64,000 nucleotides of DNA from Synaphobranchus kaupii. Lineage: Eukaryota; Chordata; Actinopteri; Anguilliformes; Synaphobranchidae. The notes beneath the pieces are model-generated. The model was not told the DNA's origin and ran no database searches. It saw only the letters and a program-made list of their open reading frames with translations. Made by a program: the position numbers and the translations under genes. The stretch covers positions 58,431,626 to 58,495,625 of the forward strand of contig CM056379.1 of the NCBI GenBank assembly GCA_029718625.1, in the 5' to 3' direction. Shown here one piece after another: positions 1-10,434 of the stretch (position 1 is the first letter of the stretch; each line of letters begins with the position of its first letter).

Positions 1-439
1 TGTACAAGTCCACACATATGCGCATAGCAGAAATTCGTGCAACATTATTTTTGGGTAAAAACTCTGTCTGCCTGGGATAGAAACTTGTGCCATGTTGTTT
101 GCCCAAGCTTCTTGTCGCAACAAATTGGCTAAATGTTTTAAACATTTTAAGTGATACACTTCATGCGGTGAAATTGCATCTACGTGTCGGCCGGATTTCG
201 CTTGCCAAAGCAATGACATTTTGAGAAATGCATCCACATTAATCCATATTGTTTGTCTTTGAATTTACAACTGAATCACATATGGAAATTAGAACATAAA
301 ATGTGCACATTTATATTGTAGATTTTAGCCAAAAGTGGCCAAATGAGAGCTTGGATGGTATTCCATATTTCACCAACATTTTAACGTTTATAGCTTTGTG
401 CTCAGTAGGTATATGCAGATGACACCACCATTGTAGTTC
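1..439. other. AT-rich intergenic DNA, nothing recognised
   Basis: No open frame, RNA gene or repeat structure was recognised here. The stretch leads into the left arm of the inverted repeat that starts near 440. Confidence 0.5.
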
Positions 440-1992
440 CGCCGACTTTTCAACACAAAAATGCTCACTGGGTAACAGAAAAAAACAATGATTATTTAGT
501 CTTCAAATGCCTATTTTGTAATCATATAACCTCAAAATCACGCTTGGATTTTTTTCTCGGAAGGTCAGGCTAAACAAGCTGTTATTGGCGTGTGTCAAAA
601 TAAATATTCATTATTTTACATCTTTTATTTATTTCAATGGGTAGCCTATTTATATCCACTCGCATTTATTTCAAGGCGTAGGCCTATTTATTTCAAGTCG
701 TAGACCTATACATTTCAAGTCGGCATGAAAGGGGTAGCCTATATGTTCAGCTATGATCATTGGTTGCTCAGTCCTTAAATATAAAAAAACTAAATACCGC
801 TCACTTATGCGTTGTTTTATAGGTTACATATAGGCTAATATAATACATATATAAGTCACATAAAGATCAGCGTATTTTGATAGTATATTGACAGATGCAG
901 ACTTCCCCTGAGAAAATATGCTAGGTCTATAACCCCCTTAATGCTGAACTAATTTTCGTGTTATAAACGTCAGAAATAACTGCATAACACAGGTACCTTA
1001 TTGCCAAATTTCCCAGAGCAGCTAGCATATTTGCAAAAGGCCTTTTAACGATTATAGCCTACAGGAGTTGTCAAAATGTCGAGGTTTTTTGTTGTAAATT
1101 AATTTACAATGTCAGAGAAATATGAATAGGTTGCTATAATTGGGACGTCAACAACTACCACTAGGGGGGCACCGTGCATAGGGTAAGCGTCATTAACAAG
1201 GGTTAGCCTAATAATGAACGCACAACCACAGTTTCTTACTCCAGGACATCGCATTCTGCAGAAATATAACCCAGTTATAATTCGCCTACAAAATGAGCTG
1301 GAATTCTTAGAGCAAGTTGCAGTAGTCTATTCCTTTACACGCTTTTTACACGTTTAGATACCTCCGCTTTTCTTACCAACTGGTTGCCTACGTTTCAAAC
1401 TAGGCTATGCAATTTTACTGGGGTTAACCTACTCTTAGCAGGGGGAAAATATCGTTATCCAGGAGATCAGCTTGACTGAGAATACAGTGTTATAGAATTA
1501 GATGTGCACTAAGTCATATAGCGAGGCTATATTGAACTGCGACGTGCTATAATGCAATAAAAATTTATATTATTATTAAAATTTGGAGCAATAACTGCTC
1601 AGTTATATATGAAATACATTTGTATAGGCTATCATATGTCATGCAGTCTAGCATTATTAACCCTCCACTTAGATATTTAATGCATAGCTTATATCATAAT
1701 TAGCTCTGACAACATTTTGACAACTCTTGTAGACTATGAAAGGACGTTTTAGAAATAGGCTAGCTTTTCTGGAAAATTTGTAAATAAGGTGTTATGCAGA
1801 TATTTCTCACATTTATAACATGAAAATTAGTTCAGAATGAAACATTTTATCAGGGGAAGTCTGCATCTGTCAATACACTAGCAAAATAGGCGGATCCTGA
1901 GGTTATATGATTACAAAATGGGCATTTGAAGACTAAATAACCATAGCTGTTTTCTGGTACCGAGTGAACATTTTTGTGTTGAAAAGTCGGCG
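440..1992. repeat. Long imperfect inverted repeat (foldback element)
   Basis: The left arm begins with CGCCGACTTTTCAACAC at 440. The right arm ends with the reverse complement, GTGTTGAAAAGTCGGCG, at 1976-1992. Further matching blocks pair 470-540 with 1900-1965, 886-990 with 1790-1876, and about 1000-1075 with 1710-1800. The left arm carries about 340 bp (about 540-885) with no partner on the right. The centre (about 1100-1690) is AT-rich and encodes nothing recognisable. It resembles a foldback or MITE-like DNA transposon. No target duplication was identified, so the true ends are uncertain. Confidence 0.75.
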
Positions 1993-2145
1993 CGTAGCGT
2001 TCAGGTGAATGCTAATAAGGGTTTGCGTCCGTTTATGTCAAAACATTTCTCAACCTAGATTTCTCCACTCCGACGTCTGGATTCCACCTAATTGAGGTTG
2101 GTTTCTCCAATGCATGTGCTAAGTTGTGCGTACGACTTAACGTAG

Positions 2146-2272
2146 GATACTACGGCGGAGGCCCCGAAAGGCAAGGTAAAAATTTTTTTTTTTACATTAA
2201 AAAAAAAAAAGTTTCTCGTAGCTAGGTACGTACAATTATTTTTTCACCTTGCCTTTCAGGGCTTCTGTAGGT
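2146..2272. repeat. Short inverted repeat (MITE-like hairpin)
   Basis: CGAAAGGCAAGGT at 2165-2177 is mirrored by ACCTTGCCTTTCAGGG near 2246-2261. Weaker pairing extends outward (CTACGGCGG against CTTCTGTAG). The loop holds a T run and an A run. This could be a very small non-autonomous transposon or a chance hairpin. The surrounding 1993-2670 has no gene that I can recognise. Confidence 0.5.
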
Positions 2273-2682
2273 TTTAGTTAAGGGCCAGAAATATAGTTTC
2301 AGCCAATTGAACACAATTAAACCCAATTCAAGTGAAAGCAAAAAATTCTCAAGTTAAAAAAAAACAAATGTTGAAATTTCCTCTAAAAGGGACAGCTACA
2401 ACATCCTTTAAAAAGTCACTTATAAGATACTTGCAATATTTCTTTTGCACAGATCGATTGAACATTTTCTACCCTATAAAATGTGTTAAGGTAACCCACT
2501 AGCTACAGAAAATGACATCGTCACAAACGTTTGAGATTTCATTCCTCATTAGTTCTCCTATTTGGTAATGTAATATTTATGAATACAATTGAAAATACAA
2601 GTATTCTTTGGCACAGGTCTGGTACAACCAAAGTCCTACGTTATTGGTAGTGTGTTTTCGGAGATGAGCTCTATCGTCACAA

Positions 2683-2992
2683 GACCATGGTGTAATGGGC
2701 AGAGGCGCAAGCTCTTGACGACAGGATCACAAGTTCGAGTCCCGGCAACGGCAGGGTCTAAATTGGGTAAGTGTAAATGTTGGGTAAGTGTAAATGTTGT
2801 ACGGTAATTGTTATAGCACTCCCCCTGTTGTGTCCTTACACCCTCATTGCATTACCTGTGTACCATAACCTAAAAGCTGTGGACTTACGTTCAGCCTATG
2901 CCTATCTCTGCTGTGATTCTCAATGGTTTCCAACCTTGCTTTCCTATCAGTCCTCACTAAATACTGTCTAATAAAGCCAAAGTGCAAAAAAT
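2683..2992 (+). mobile_element. tRNA-derived SINE
   Basis: TGGTGTAATGGGCAGAGG (about 2688-2705) fits a pol III A box. AGTTCGAGTCCC (about 2732-2743) fits a B box, with normal tRNA spacing between them. The sequence then runs into an unrelated tail ending near AATAAAGCCAAAGTGC. The cloverleaf is incomplete and there is no aminoacyl-stem partner, so I call a SINE head and not a tRNA gene. The 3' boundary is approximate. Confidence 0.55.
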
Positions 2993-3039
2993 TACTGGTG
3001 AGCCCTTGTGTTAGGCACTTAGACCCTGCATTTAAACCT

Positions 3040-4077
3040 TTTAAATGAGCGTCCCCCTAATGTTATATATAATGTTCCTGGCACGTTCCTGGAACGTCAT
3101 ATTGAATGTTTGAAGAACACAAGAGGAAGGTTCCCAGAACATTCCCCCTATGTTACATGGAATGCACCTAGAATGTTGCACTGATGTTATATACAATGTT
3201 TGTTGAGCGCAAGAGGAAGGTTCCCAGAACGTTACCCTCATGTTACGTAGAACGATGCCCTAATGTTTTATGGATTGTCCATAGAATGTTCCCCTCATAT
3301 TATACAGAATACTCTTAGAACGCCAGAGGAAGGTTCCCAGAATGTTACCCTCATGTTACATAGAATGTCCCCCTGGTGTTTCATGGAATGCTCCTAGAAT
3401 GCTCCCCTGATGTTACATAAACTGTTCGTAGAGCGCAAGAGGAAAGATCCCAGAATGATACTCTTGTGTTACATAGAACGTTCCTCTGATGTTTCATGAA
3501 ATGCTCCTAGAATCTTCCCCTGATGTTATAGAAAATGTTCGTAGAGCACAAGAGGATGGTTCCTAGAATGTTATCCTCATGTTACGTAGAACGTTGCCCT
3601 GATGTTTTATGGAATGCCCAGAGTATGTTCCCCTCATATTATATAGAATACTCTTACAACGCCAGAGGAAGGTTCCCAGAACGTTACCCTCATGTTACAT
3701 AGAATGTTCCATGGAATGCTCCTAGAATACTCCCCTGATGTTATATAAACTGTTCGTAGAGCGCAAGAGGAAGGTTCCCAGAATGATACCCTCATGTTAC
3801 ATCGAACGTTGCCCTGATGTTTTATGGAATGCCCAGAGAATGTTCCCCTCTGATGTTACATGGAATGCTCTTAGAATGTTTCCCTGATGTTATATGAACT
3901 GTTCATAGAGCAATAGGAAGGTTCCCAGAAAGATACCCTAATGTTACATAGAACATTCCTCTGATGTTCCATGGAATGTTCCTAGAATGTTCCACTGATG
4001 TTATATAAGCTGTTCGTAGAGTGCAAGAGGAAGGTTCCCAGAAATGATGCCCTCATGTTACATAGAATGTTGACCTG
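3040..4077. repeat. Degenerate minisatellite array, left part
   Basis: The core AGAGGAAGGTTCCCAGAA recurs near 3119, 3210, 3322, 3663, 3765 and 4026, with variants in between, so the period is about 90-145 bp. Each unit contains shorter echoes of the type TGTTACATAGAATGTTCCCC. The array resumes at 6016 after the inserted element at 4078-6015. Open frames here are by-products of the repeat. Confidence 0.85.
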
Positions 4078-6015
4078 GGGCCCTATCTTACACCCGGCGC
4101 AAAGCGGCGCTAACCCAAACGCAAGTGTCTTTGCTATCTTACACCCGGCGCTAGGTTCATTATAACGCCTAACGCTTACGTCCTTTAACTAGCATGTATT
4201 CTTGCGCCCATTACAAGTGAACTGGGTGTGTTGGTCTTAAGATGAGGAGTGGCCAGGATTCTTTTTGGCGTATTGCTATCTTGAGCCAGCAGAAAGCGCT
4301 TGCGCTAGAACCACCACTAACCTGGTCTAAAGTCATGTCGCAGTTGTTTACATGTTATTTTAACGGCGCATATAAGTGCGTCTACACAGGCGTGTGCACA
4401 ACGCGCATACCCTCCTGTCTGTTACACACAGGGGCGCACACAAGCATGACTAAAATATCTAGATCACAATGTGAAATATTATTATTGTGTAGGCTATATC
4501 AAAAATGCATAATAATAAAAGGTTCCATAGGTCCACATACCTTTCCCTCGGCGAAGGGAAACGATGCCACATTACATTGCTCTCAGCCCACTCCATCAAC
4601 ATCCAGGCGATGTGCGATGGTACAGGACAATGGCTATCCATTAAAAAGGAGCTGATAACACCTATATCAAGCCTAATGCGCGAATTGTCATTTACACCTA
4701 ATGCGTGAATTGTCATTCAATGGAAAACTCGCGCACTGCAATAGACGGACTTTTGAGTTCTGAAAATGCGCTTCAGACGTCATTACAATACAGCTCTGTT
4801 TATCTAGGAATACAGCCTGTAAGTAGGCTAAATAGAATGGTTTGTGACTGAAAAAAGTTCAAAATCTTGTCCAGTGAATATTGCTTTTATTGTTTTTCAA
4901 ATAGCCTAGGCTACAGCGGATTCGCTGTGCATACATATGTTTTTTTCGATAGCCTATGGTTAAAAAACGGAGATAAATGTCATCATGTTAACTGAATTGT
5001 AACCTTAGCTATTCTTCGTCCTTCATATTTTTTTAATTACAGTGACAAGGTTTCCATACCCTCAGCTTATTAAAACCCCGCTGATTTCACCTGTTATTCC
5101 ATAACTGAACAAAAGATTTTAAAGAGAACTAAGCGGTTAATTAGAGACGAAATTTGCAGCATGTTACAAAATTAATTTACAATTAATTTTAATGCCATTA
5201 TCTGCATGTGGGCTTTACAGGAGCAGGTCTGTTTCCTCTGCTGTAAATCACACTTTTTACGGTCTTCCTGGGAAAGTGGATCGTTTTAAAGCATTACGCT
5301 ACCAGTAAAATAGGTTGGTCGCATTTCCATAAGCAGGACATTATAAAATAAGGGAAAATATGCTGAACCTATGGGTTGCCAACCTGACAGATTTATTATA
5401 TTTAGTGTCATCATTAAGGCAAAATAACATTATTTATGTTAGTAATCAAAATTAGAATGCAGGTAGCCTAATGAACTTCGGATGAAGCTTGAATATGAGT
5501 TAATTGCATAATCAAACGAAATTTGTTAAACAAGCAGGCTAATTTGGCATTTTCTAAGGTGAGACGGAAGCAATTGGTCGCTTATTCTCAGCTGTTGCAG
5601 GTGCTTTTAACTAAATTTAACCGCATATATTTTGTAAACAGCACTGTCAGGAATTACCGGGAACTCATAATGGTTAGCCCGAATAATATTGATCATAGGC
5701 TACTATTGATCCATATAGCCTATTCCTTGATCGCACTAAACACGCACGAGCATGTCTGTATCGCCATCATAAGAAATCCGCCAAAGTGGAAAAGCAGGCT
5801 TTTAAAGGGAATGGGATATAACATTTTGATTGGTTTATTGCATGTCACACCCAAGACACACCTATAATTAATGAAGAGACTAGGTTCAGCCCAGTTGCAC
5901 CTTGCGCTGTGCTTAGCGCCCAAAAAACACGCCGTTAAAATAGCAAAAGTGGACTTGGACACGCCCTAAATGGACTTAGCGTCATGCGCTTAGACTAAGC
6001 GCCAAGATAGGGCCC
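4078..6015. mobile_element. Non-autonomous DNA transposon with GGGCCC termini, copy A
   Basis: It starts GGGCCCTATCTTACACCCGG and ends CGCCAAGATAGGGCCC. It is flanked by a 3-bp direct repeat CTG (4075-4077 and 6016-6018) and interrupts a minisatellite, so both ends are exact. The 1938 bp contain several GCGC-rich subterminal motifs on both strands. Only short frames are present (+ strand 4242-4655; - strand 4459-4716) and neither resembles a transposase. The terminal sequence and 3-bp duplication would suit a PIF/Harbinger-like group, which is an inference from family habit. A second full copy lies at 56571-58518. Confidence 0.85.
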
Positions 6016-6485
6016 CTGATGTTTTATGAAATGCCCAGAGAATGTTCCCCTCTGATGTTACATGGTATGCTCCTAGAATGTTCCCCTGATGTTATATAAA
6101 CTGTTTGCGGAGAGCAAGAGGAAGGTTCCCAGAACGATACCCTCATGTAACATAGAACATTGCCCTGATGTTTTATGGAATGCCCAGAGAATGTTCCCCT
6201 TTGATTTTACATGGAATGCTCCTAGAATGTTCCCCTGATGTTATATAAAATGTTCGTGGAGCACAAGAGGAAGGTTCCCAGAACGATACCCTCATGTTAC
6301 ATAGAATGTGCCTAGAACCTAAGAGGAATGCTCCTAGAATGTTTCTGGAATGTTAAAGGGACGTTCCTCAGAAACGTTGTGTGAAAGTTCTTAGAACCTG
6401 AAAAAAACATTGCATCAACCAGGGAACGTTTAGAGCAACCTTAATAACATACAGGGAACCTTCCTAGAACGCGTTTTTGTTAGCT
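6016..6485. repeat. Degenerate minisatellite array, right part
   Basis: This continues the array interrupted at 4077. AAGAGGAAGGTTCCCAGAAC recurs near 6117 and 6266. The array decays into GGGAACGTT-type motifs and ends at GTTAGCTGGGATGAG. Confidence 0.8.
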
Positions 6486-6486
6486 G

Positions 6487-6959
6487 GGATGAGAGCATAG
6501 ACTTCTTCTTGTCCTCTAGCATGTGGGTCAAACTGCACACATTTCCTATGTTTTGTCTGGGCTGCCTGGCACTGCGGCATTTCCTGGCTGAGTGATCACG
6601 CTTGCGGCAGATGTGGCAAACTGTATCTATAAACCAGCAATCAGCAGGCCCATTATTTCAGCCCCATCTGAAACATCCTGCGTTAGAAGTTGATTGCCGC
6701 TCCAAGGCCACAGGCTGTACTTTATGGATGGGTCCCACCACCCCTGTTTATTGGGGCAATAGCATTGTTTCTTAATCAGACCGTGCTGATGCAGGGAGGG
6801 ACAACTATGTTGCCCTAATGCCCTGGACCGAGGAGGAGGGGCAGGGGGTGGACAATTGTCTGTGAACTTGCGGTAAATATTATTGTCCCAGGCCTGGGAA
6901 TAATATAAGAATATAATTTTGTCCTGGCCCTGGTTATAACCCCAGCTTGTGAGGGGGAG
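6487..6959 (-). mobile_element. Ty3/Gypsy-like gag fragment, copy A
   Basis: The minus-strand reading of about 6490-6690 gives FIDTVCHICRKRDHSARKC, which has a perfect CX2CX4HX4C zinc knuckle. This motif binds nucleic acid in retrotransposon Gag. A preceding knuckle is broken: its second Cys is Trp and an in-frame TGA follows. The upstream gag part extends to about 6955. A duplicate lies at 11519-11995 and shares the same stop. The minisatellite cuts the fragment before any protease sequence. The direction is opposite to the candidate LTR that follows. Confidence 0.75.
6949..6959 (+). promoter_or_regulatory. Polypurine-tract-like sequence before a candidate LTR
   Basis: TGAGGGGGAG lies immediately before TGTAAGG at 6960. 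A purine run abutting TG is what a 3' LTR normally shows. It could be coincidental, because the sequence before it belongs to a Gypsy fragment read on the other strand. Confidence 0.35.
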
Positions 6960-7956
6960 TGTAAGGTTCGGAGAACCAAACACGACCGATAAGGATTTCT
7001 AAAAGCGTATCGAGAGAAAGATACGCCACAAAATGCGGAATAATCCGCACCAGGACTGGGATAACACAGGATAGGGAGCAAAACTTCCCTAGCAAAAGGC
7101 AAAACAAAGCAACCTCCAAAAACTGAGGCGATCTCGATAAACAGCGAGAATAACTAACATAAGAACCTGTAGGATATCTAATATTTCCCCTCTTCTCTCT
7201 ATCTCTGTCGCTCTCTGTCTCTCTCTCTCTCTCAACCCCCCAACATCAAAGATAAGCCAGTCTTTGTCATAAATGACCGCTCTCCCCCCCTCCCCCATAC
7301 CTTATCCCAATCAGGACAGGGATGGTCTTCCTGTGGAGGTATTTTTATAGTTGCACCACAGAAAAAGAATTTAGTCAGTTTGGAGTTTGTTTGGTGAAGA
7401 AGTCATTCTTTTTGGTTCCTCGTGCATTTCCTTTTGTTCCTGTTCAGCTGGAGGGTAAAAAATATTGGCAATTTTTGGCTTATCTCTCTCTTTACTGGTA
7501 TTTCCTAATTAATGTCTGGTTTAATGCCTTCACTTTTGTGAATTATAAGTAGTCAGCCTACATTCCTTAGTGAATGTATGATTTCAATTCATTATTCCAA
7601 TTGACTGTTTTCGCTTAATAAAATTACTTAATCTCAAGACCTGATTTAGACTTTGTTTTGGCTTGTTGGTTGATCCACCAGGTTACTGTTCGACTTACCT
7701 ATTAACGAATTTGGCGATTTAATTGATGATTGTAATTTTTAATAATAATTATTAAATTAAATCACGTAAAACTTATTTTGAATGTAGGTTAAGTGAGGGG
7801 TTCTAGCATGCAATATCGCTTGTGTTCAGTATTCAGAGTGCCGAACGTTTTAACAAGGGTATTGACTGTTGGAACCGCTGGATTCAGAAAATACACATTT
7901 TACCTAATCCTCACTTACCCGACAAACCTCACGCACTAAAATAATTAGGCGTAACA
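6960..7956 (+). mobile_element. Candidate retrotransposon LTR
   Basis: It begins TGTAAGG and can be taken to end at GTAACA (7951-7956), so the ends have TG...CA form. A TATA-like GTATTTTTATAG lies near 7339 and AATAAA near 7618. A CT-rich microsatellite occupies about 7190-7233. The right side is followed by TGGTAATGAAAC and an A-rich leader, as expected downstream of a 5' LTR. The start of such an internal region, not a partner LTR, is seen. No second LTR or target duplication was found, so the limits are provisional. Confidence 0.45.
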
Positions 7957-8410
7957 AGTGGTAATGAAACAAAACAAAACTTGAAAAAAACGAGTGAAGG
8001 AAAAGAATAGAAAAAACCTGTTAGCCAAAGCTCTTGTGGCAAAAGAGCTAAACACAACTGGCAACAGGTAAAAAGAATAAAGGATAAAGAAAGATTGGAA
8101 AGGAAAGAGAAAACCAATCTAATCCTAAATCTTTATAACTGGACTTGCTGCGTTTCTTATTAGTACGAACCAGAAATGCAGCGACCGAAATTCCTATACC
8201 TTACCGACTTCGTATGTGAACATAGCAAAGACAATATCAAAGTGCGGAAATCCTGAGGTATTTATAGCCCGCACGAAATGCAAAACAGGTCAAGAGAATA
8301 ATTGTCGGGCAAGACACGAAAATCGGAACGGAGGTGGAAAAAATCCGATAGAGCATCTTGACGACGCCAAAAAGGAAACAAAAAGCGTAGAAAAACAAAG
8401 CCTGCAAATA
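7957..8410 (+). pseudogene. A-rich leader and possible gag start, broken
   Basis: The stretch is A-rich and carries an ATG near 8177 whose reading begins MQRPKFLYLTDF. A frameshift or stop intervenes near 8250, and a second frame continues to about 8410 with basic, Lys/Asn/Glu-rich residues. The position just after a candidate LTR suggests the 5' end of a retroelement gag. No zinc knuckle or other diagnostic motif is present. It is cut off where pentraxin unit 1 begins. Confidence 0.3.
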
Positions 8411-8820
8411 ACCATGACACAGCTACATTGCTCCCAGTTGAAAATTGAACGTTGCCATTCGACCAACTTCAGCTTCTTCTCATTCAGCCTAATTACTTCT
8501 ACTGAGTGCCAGTTTCACTATGATGGACATTCTAGGGATGGCTTAAAGGCTTCGAGGGGTGGCTATAGCTACTGCAAGCCACTCCCCGGCACTGCCTATG
8601 GTGCTGGTCAATAAACAACTGGTCAATAAATACTCCAACCCATGAAAGTTAAAACATATGAGCGACTAGCTGTGCTGCTGAGGTCACATCAAGTGAAGAT
8701 ATTCTTTGGATCAGTAAGTCTATCTCTTTTTTAAATGCACAGTGATATAGTCTGTGTTAATTCTTAATTATTTTAAATTACCTTAAAAAAAGATTATTTA
8801 TTGATAATGTTGCACCATGG
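8411..8820 (+). promoter_or_regulatory. 5' flank of pentraxin unit 1
   Basis: The sequence is homologous to 12002-12390 upstream of the unit 2 gene, including two CTGGTCAATAAA copies and GTTAATTCTTAATTA (weakly HNF1-like). It stops at CACCATGG (8813-8820). At that point about 480 bp present in the other units is missing, including the signal-peptide exon and the intron acceptor. Any promoter role is inferred only from position. Confidence 0.5.
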
Positions 8821-9513
8821 CACTTGAAATCTATTGAAATAGTTTCTTTTCCACTCTCTGAAACCCCAACAGATCTTACAGGGAAAGTTTTTGCCTTCTC
8901 TTCGGCATCTACAACTGCATATACAACACTCACACCTGATGTGGAGGGACCTTATTCAGCTGTGACACTCTGCCTGAGATTCTTCACCGACCACAAAAGA
9001 ATAAATACTCTCTTCTCCCTGGCCACACCAGCACACGACAATGCTTTTTTGCTGTATCAACCAGAAAAAGGAAGATATCAAGTGCATGTCAATAATAAGG
9101 TTCATGATTTCTTTGGGATGCCAGATAATCAATACGAATGGAACTCTGTCTGCTCGACTTGGGAAAGTAAAACTGGACTTACTCAAGTTTGGGTGAATGG
9201 AAAGCGGAGCATAAGGATGAAGATCACCACTGATGCTGTCTTAGCTGGAACTCCCATCATAATCCTTGGCCAAGAGCAGGACACTTATGGTGGGGGCTTT
9301 GAGGCAAACCAGTGTTTCATTGGAGAACTTTCAGATGTGCACATGTGGAATTATGTTCTTAATCCTTGTGAAATTCAGAATTACATGAGTGGTAACACAT
9401 TTACACCAGGGAATGTTCTGAACTGGAAAGCACTAACTTACCAAGTGAATCATGAAGTGCTTGTCGAACTGAAACAATCAGGACGCTGTAATTTGCAAGC
9501 ATATACACTGTAA
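8821..9513 (+). pseudogene. Pentraxin copy 1, lacking the signal-peptide exon
   Basis: The reading from the TTG at 8824 to the TAA at 9511-9513 is intact and matches exon 2 of the three complete copies. It has the core cysteines (LCLRFF, SVCSTWES) and the calcium-site segment GQEQDTYGGGFEANQ. The ATG, signal peptide, first intron and splice acceptor are deleted. The left junction joins CACCATGG directly to CACTTGAAATC. Against copy 2 I count two replacements (Glu for Lys, Val for Ala near the start) and three silent changes. Unless an unseen upstream exon is spliced in, it cannot make a secreted pentraxin. AATAAA lies at 9535-9540. Confidence 0.85.
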
Positions 9514-10425
9514 AAAAAATGCTAAAATAGTGCTAATAAACAAATACCTTGCTTTGAGGATACGCATGTTTATGTTTCTCTTCTTAGGGCTTATTATGGA
9601 TCTAATCTGTTTGTATTTATAATTTGTAATTTAGTTCTTGGTTAGCATAGTTAACTAGGTCTTAATGATGTTACATCTTTACGCATTGGTCAGAGAAAGT
9701 TATTTGCCAGGTCTGGCACTATTGATCATACAATACGCGTCTGTTCTCCTGTAGTGTAAGTCACTGTATAAAAGTGTTAAATAAATTAAATGCATTATAA
9801 ACTTTGGCAGTTGTAAACAAATCTCCTGCCATTTCTCTGCTTTTACAAAAAAGGCAATATATGAAGAAATATTTAATTTGTGTGAAATATCAAGTAGATT
9901 TGTAACAATTGTGATTTTCAAATACATAATGTGCTGAAAAATATAAGTAACGTATCCGATACATTTGTAATAATAGGATAATTCCATCTCGAAGGTGAAC
10001 GAACATGACACCCACTATCACAGATCATCCTGAGAAGTGCTTTCGGAGTAATAAAGGAATAAGATTAGCATCCCTGAAGAATTATTTTGTTGAAAAATTA
10101 TTTGGTTTAAGGGAAATGTTGCTAATTCTAAATTGTCAAAATACACCCAAGGACCCCCCAAACCCTACTACAATCCCACCCTTATAGATAGCATAGAATG
10201 CAAGTTCTCTGTGTGACAGCACATGAGAAGCTGTGGCTTGGATTATTGTTTCTTTATATATTTATAAATATGCACAGTGAAAATGGTGACGGTTAAATCC
10301 TCCCATCAAGTTTAATTAGTGTTTGAAGTTGGTCATCTCATATCCTTGCCTATCACATAGTACTACCAATTTTGACCACAAGATGGTGCCATTTCAACTA
10401 TCCGTTATTCAGCATTGATTTAAAT
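9514..10425. other. 3' flank of pentraxin unit 1
   Basis: The stretch is collinear with 13559-14430 downstream of copy 2, with scattered substitutions and small indels. It begins with the polyadenylation signal and ends at GCATTGATTTAAAT, where a LINE fragment interrupts the homology. No gene was recognised. The minus-strand frame at 9700-10011 persists in all four units only because the units are recent duplicates. Confidence 0.7.
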
Positions 10426-10434
10426 TCCAACCAG

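Noticed and set aside
2688..2760. tRNA gene
   Set aside because: A and B boxes are present, but the acceptor stem does not pair and a repeat tail follows, so it is a SINE head.
3040..6480. CRISPR-like array
   Set aside because: The repeats are degenerate, without uniform spacers, and lie in a eukaryotic genome. It is a minisatellite.
7089..7298. Arg/Glu-rich minus-strand frame
   Set aside because: It is generated by the CT-rich microsatellite within the candidate LTR.
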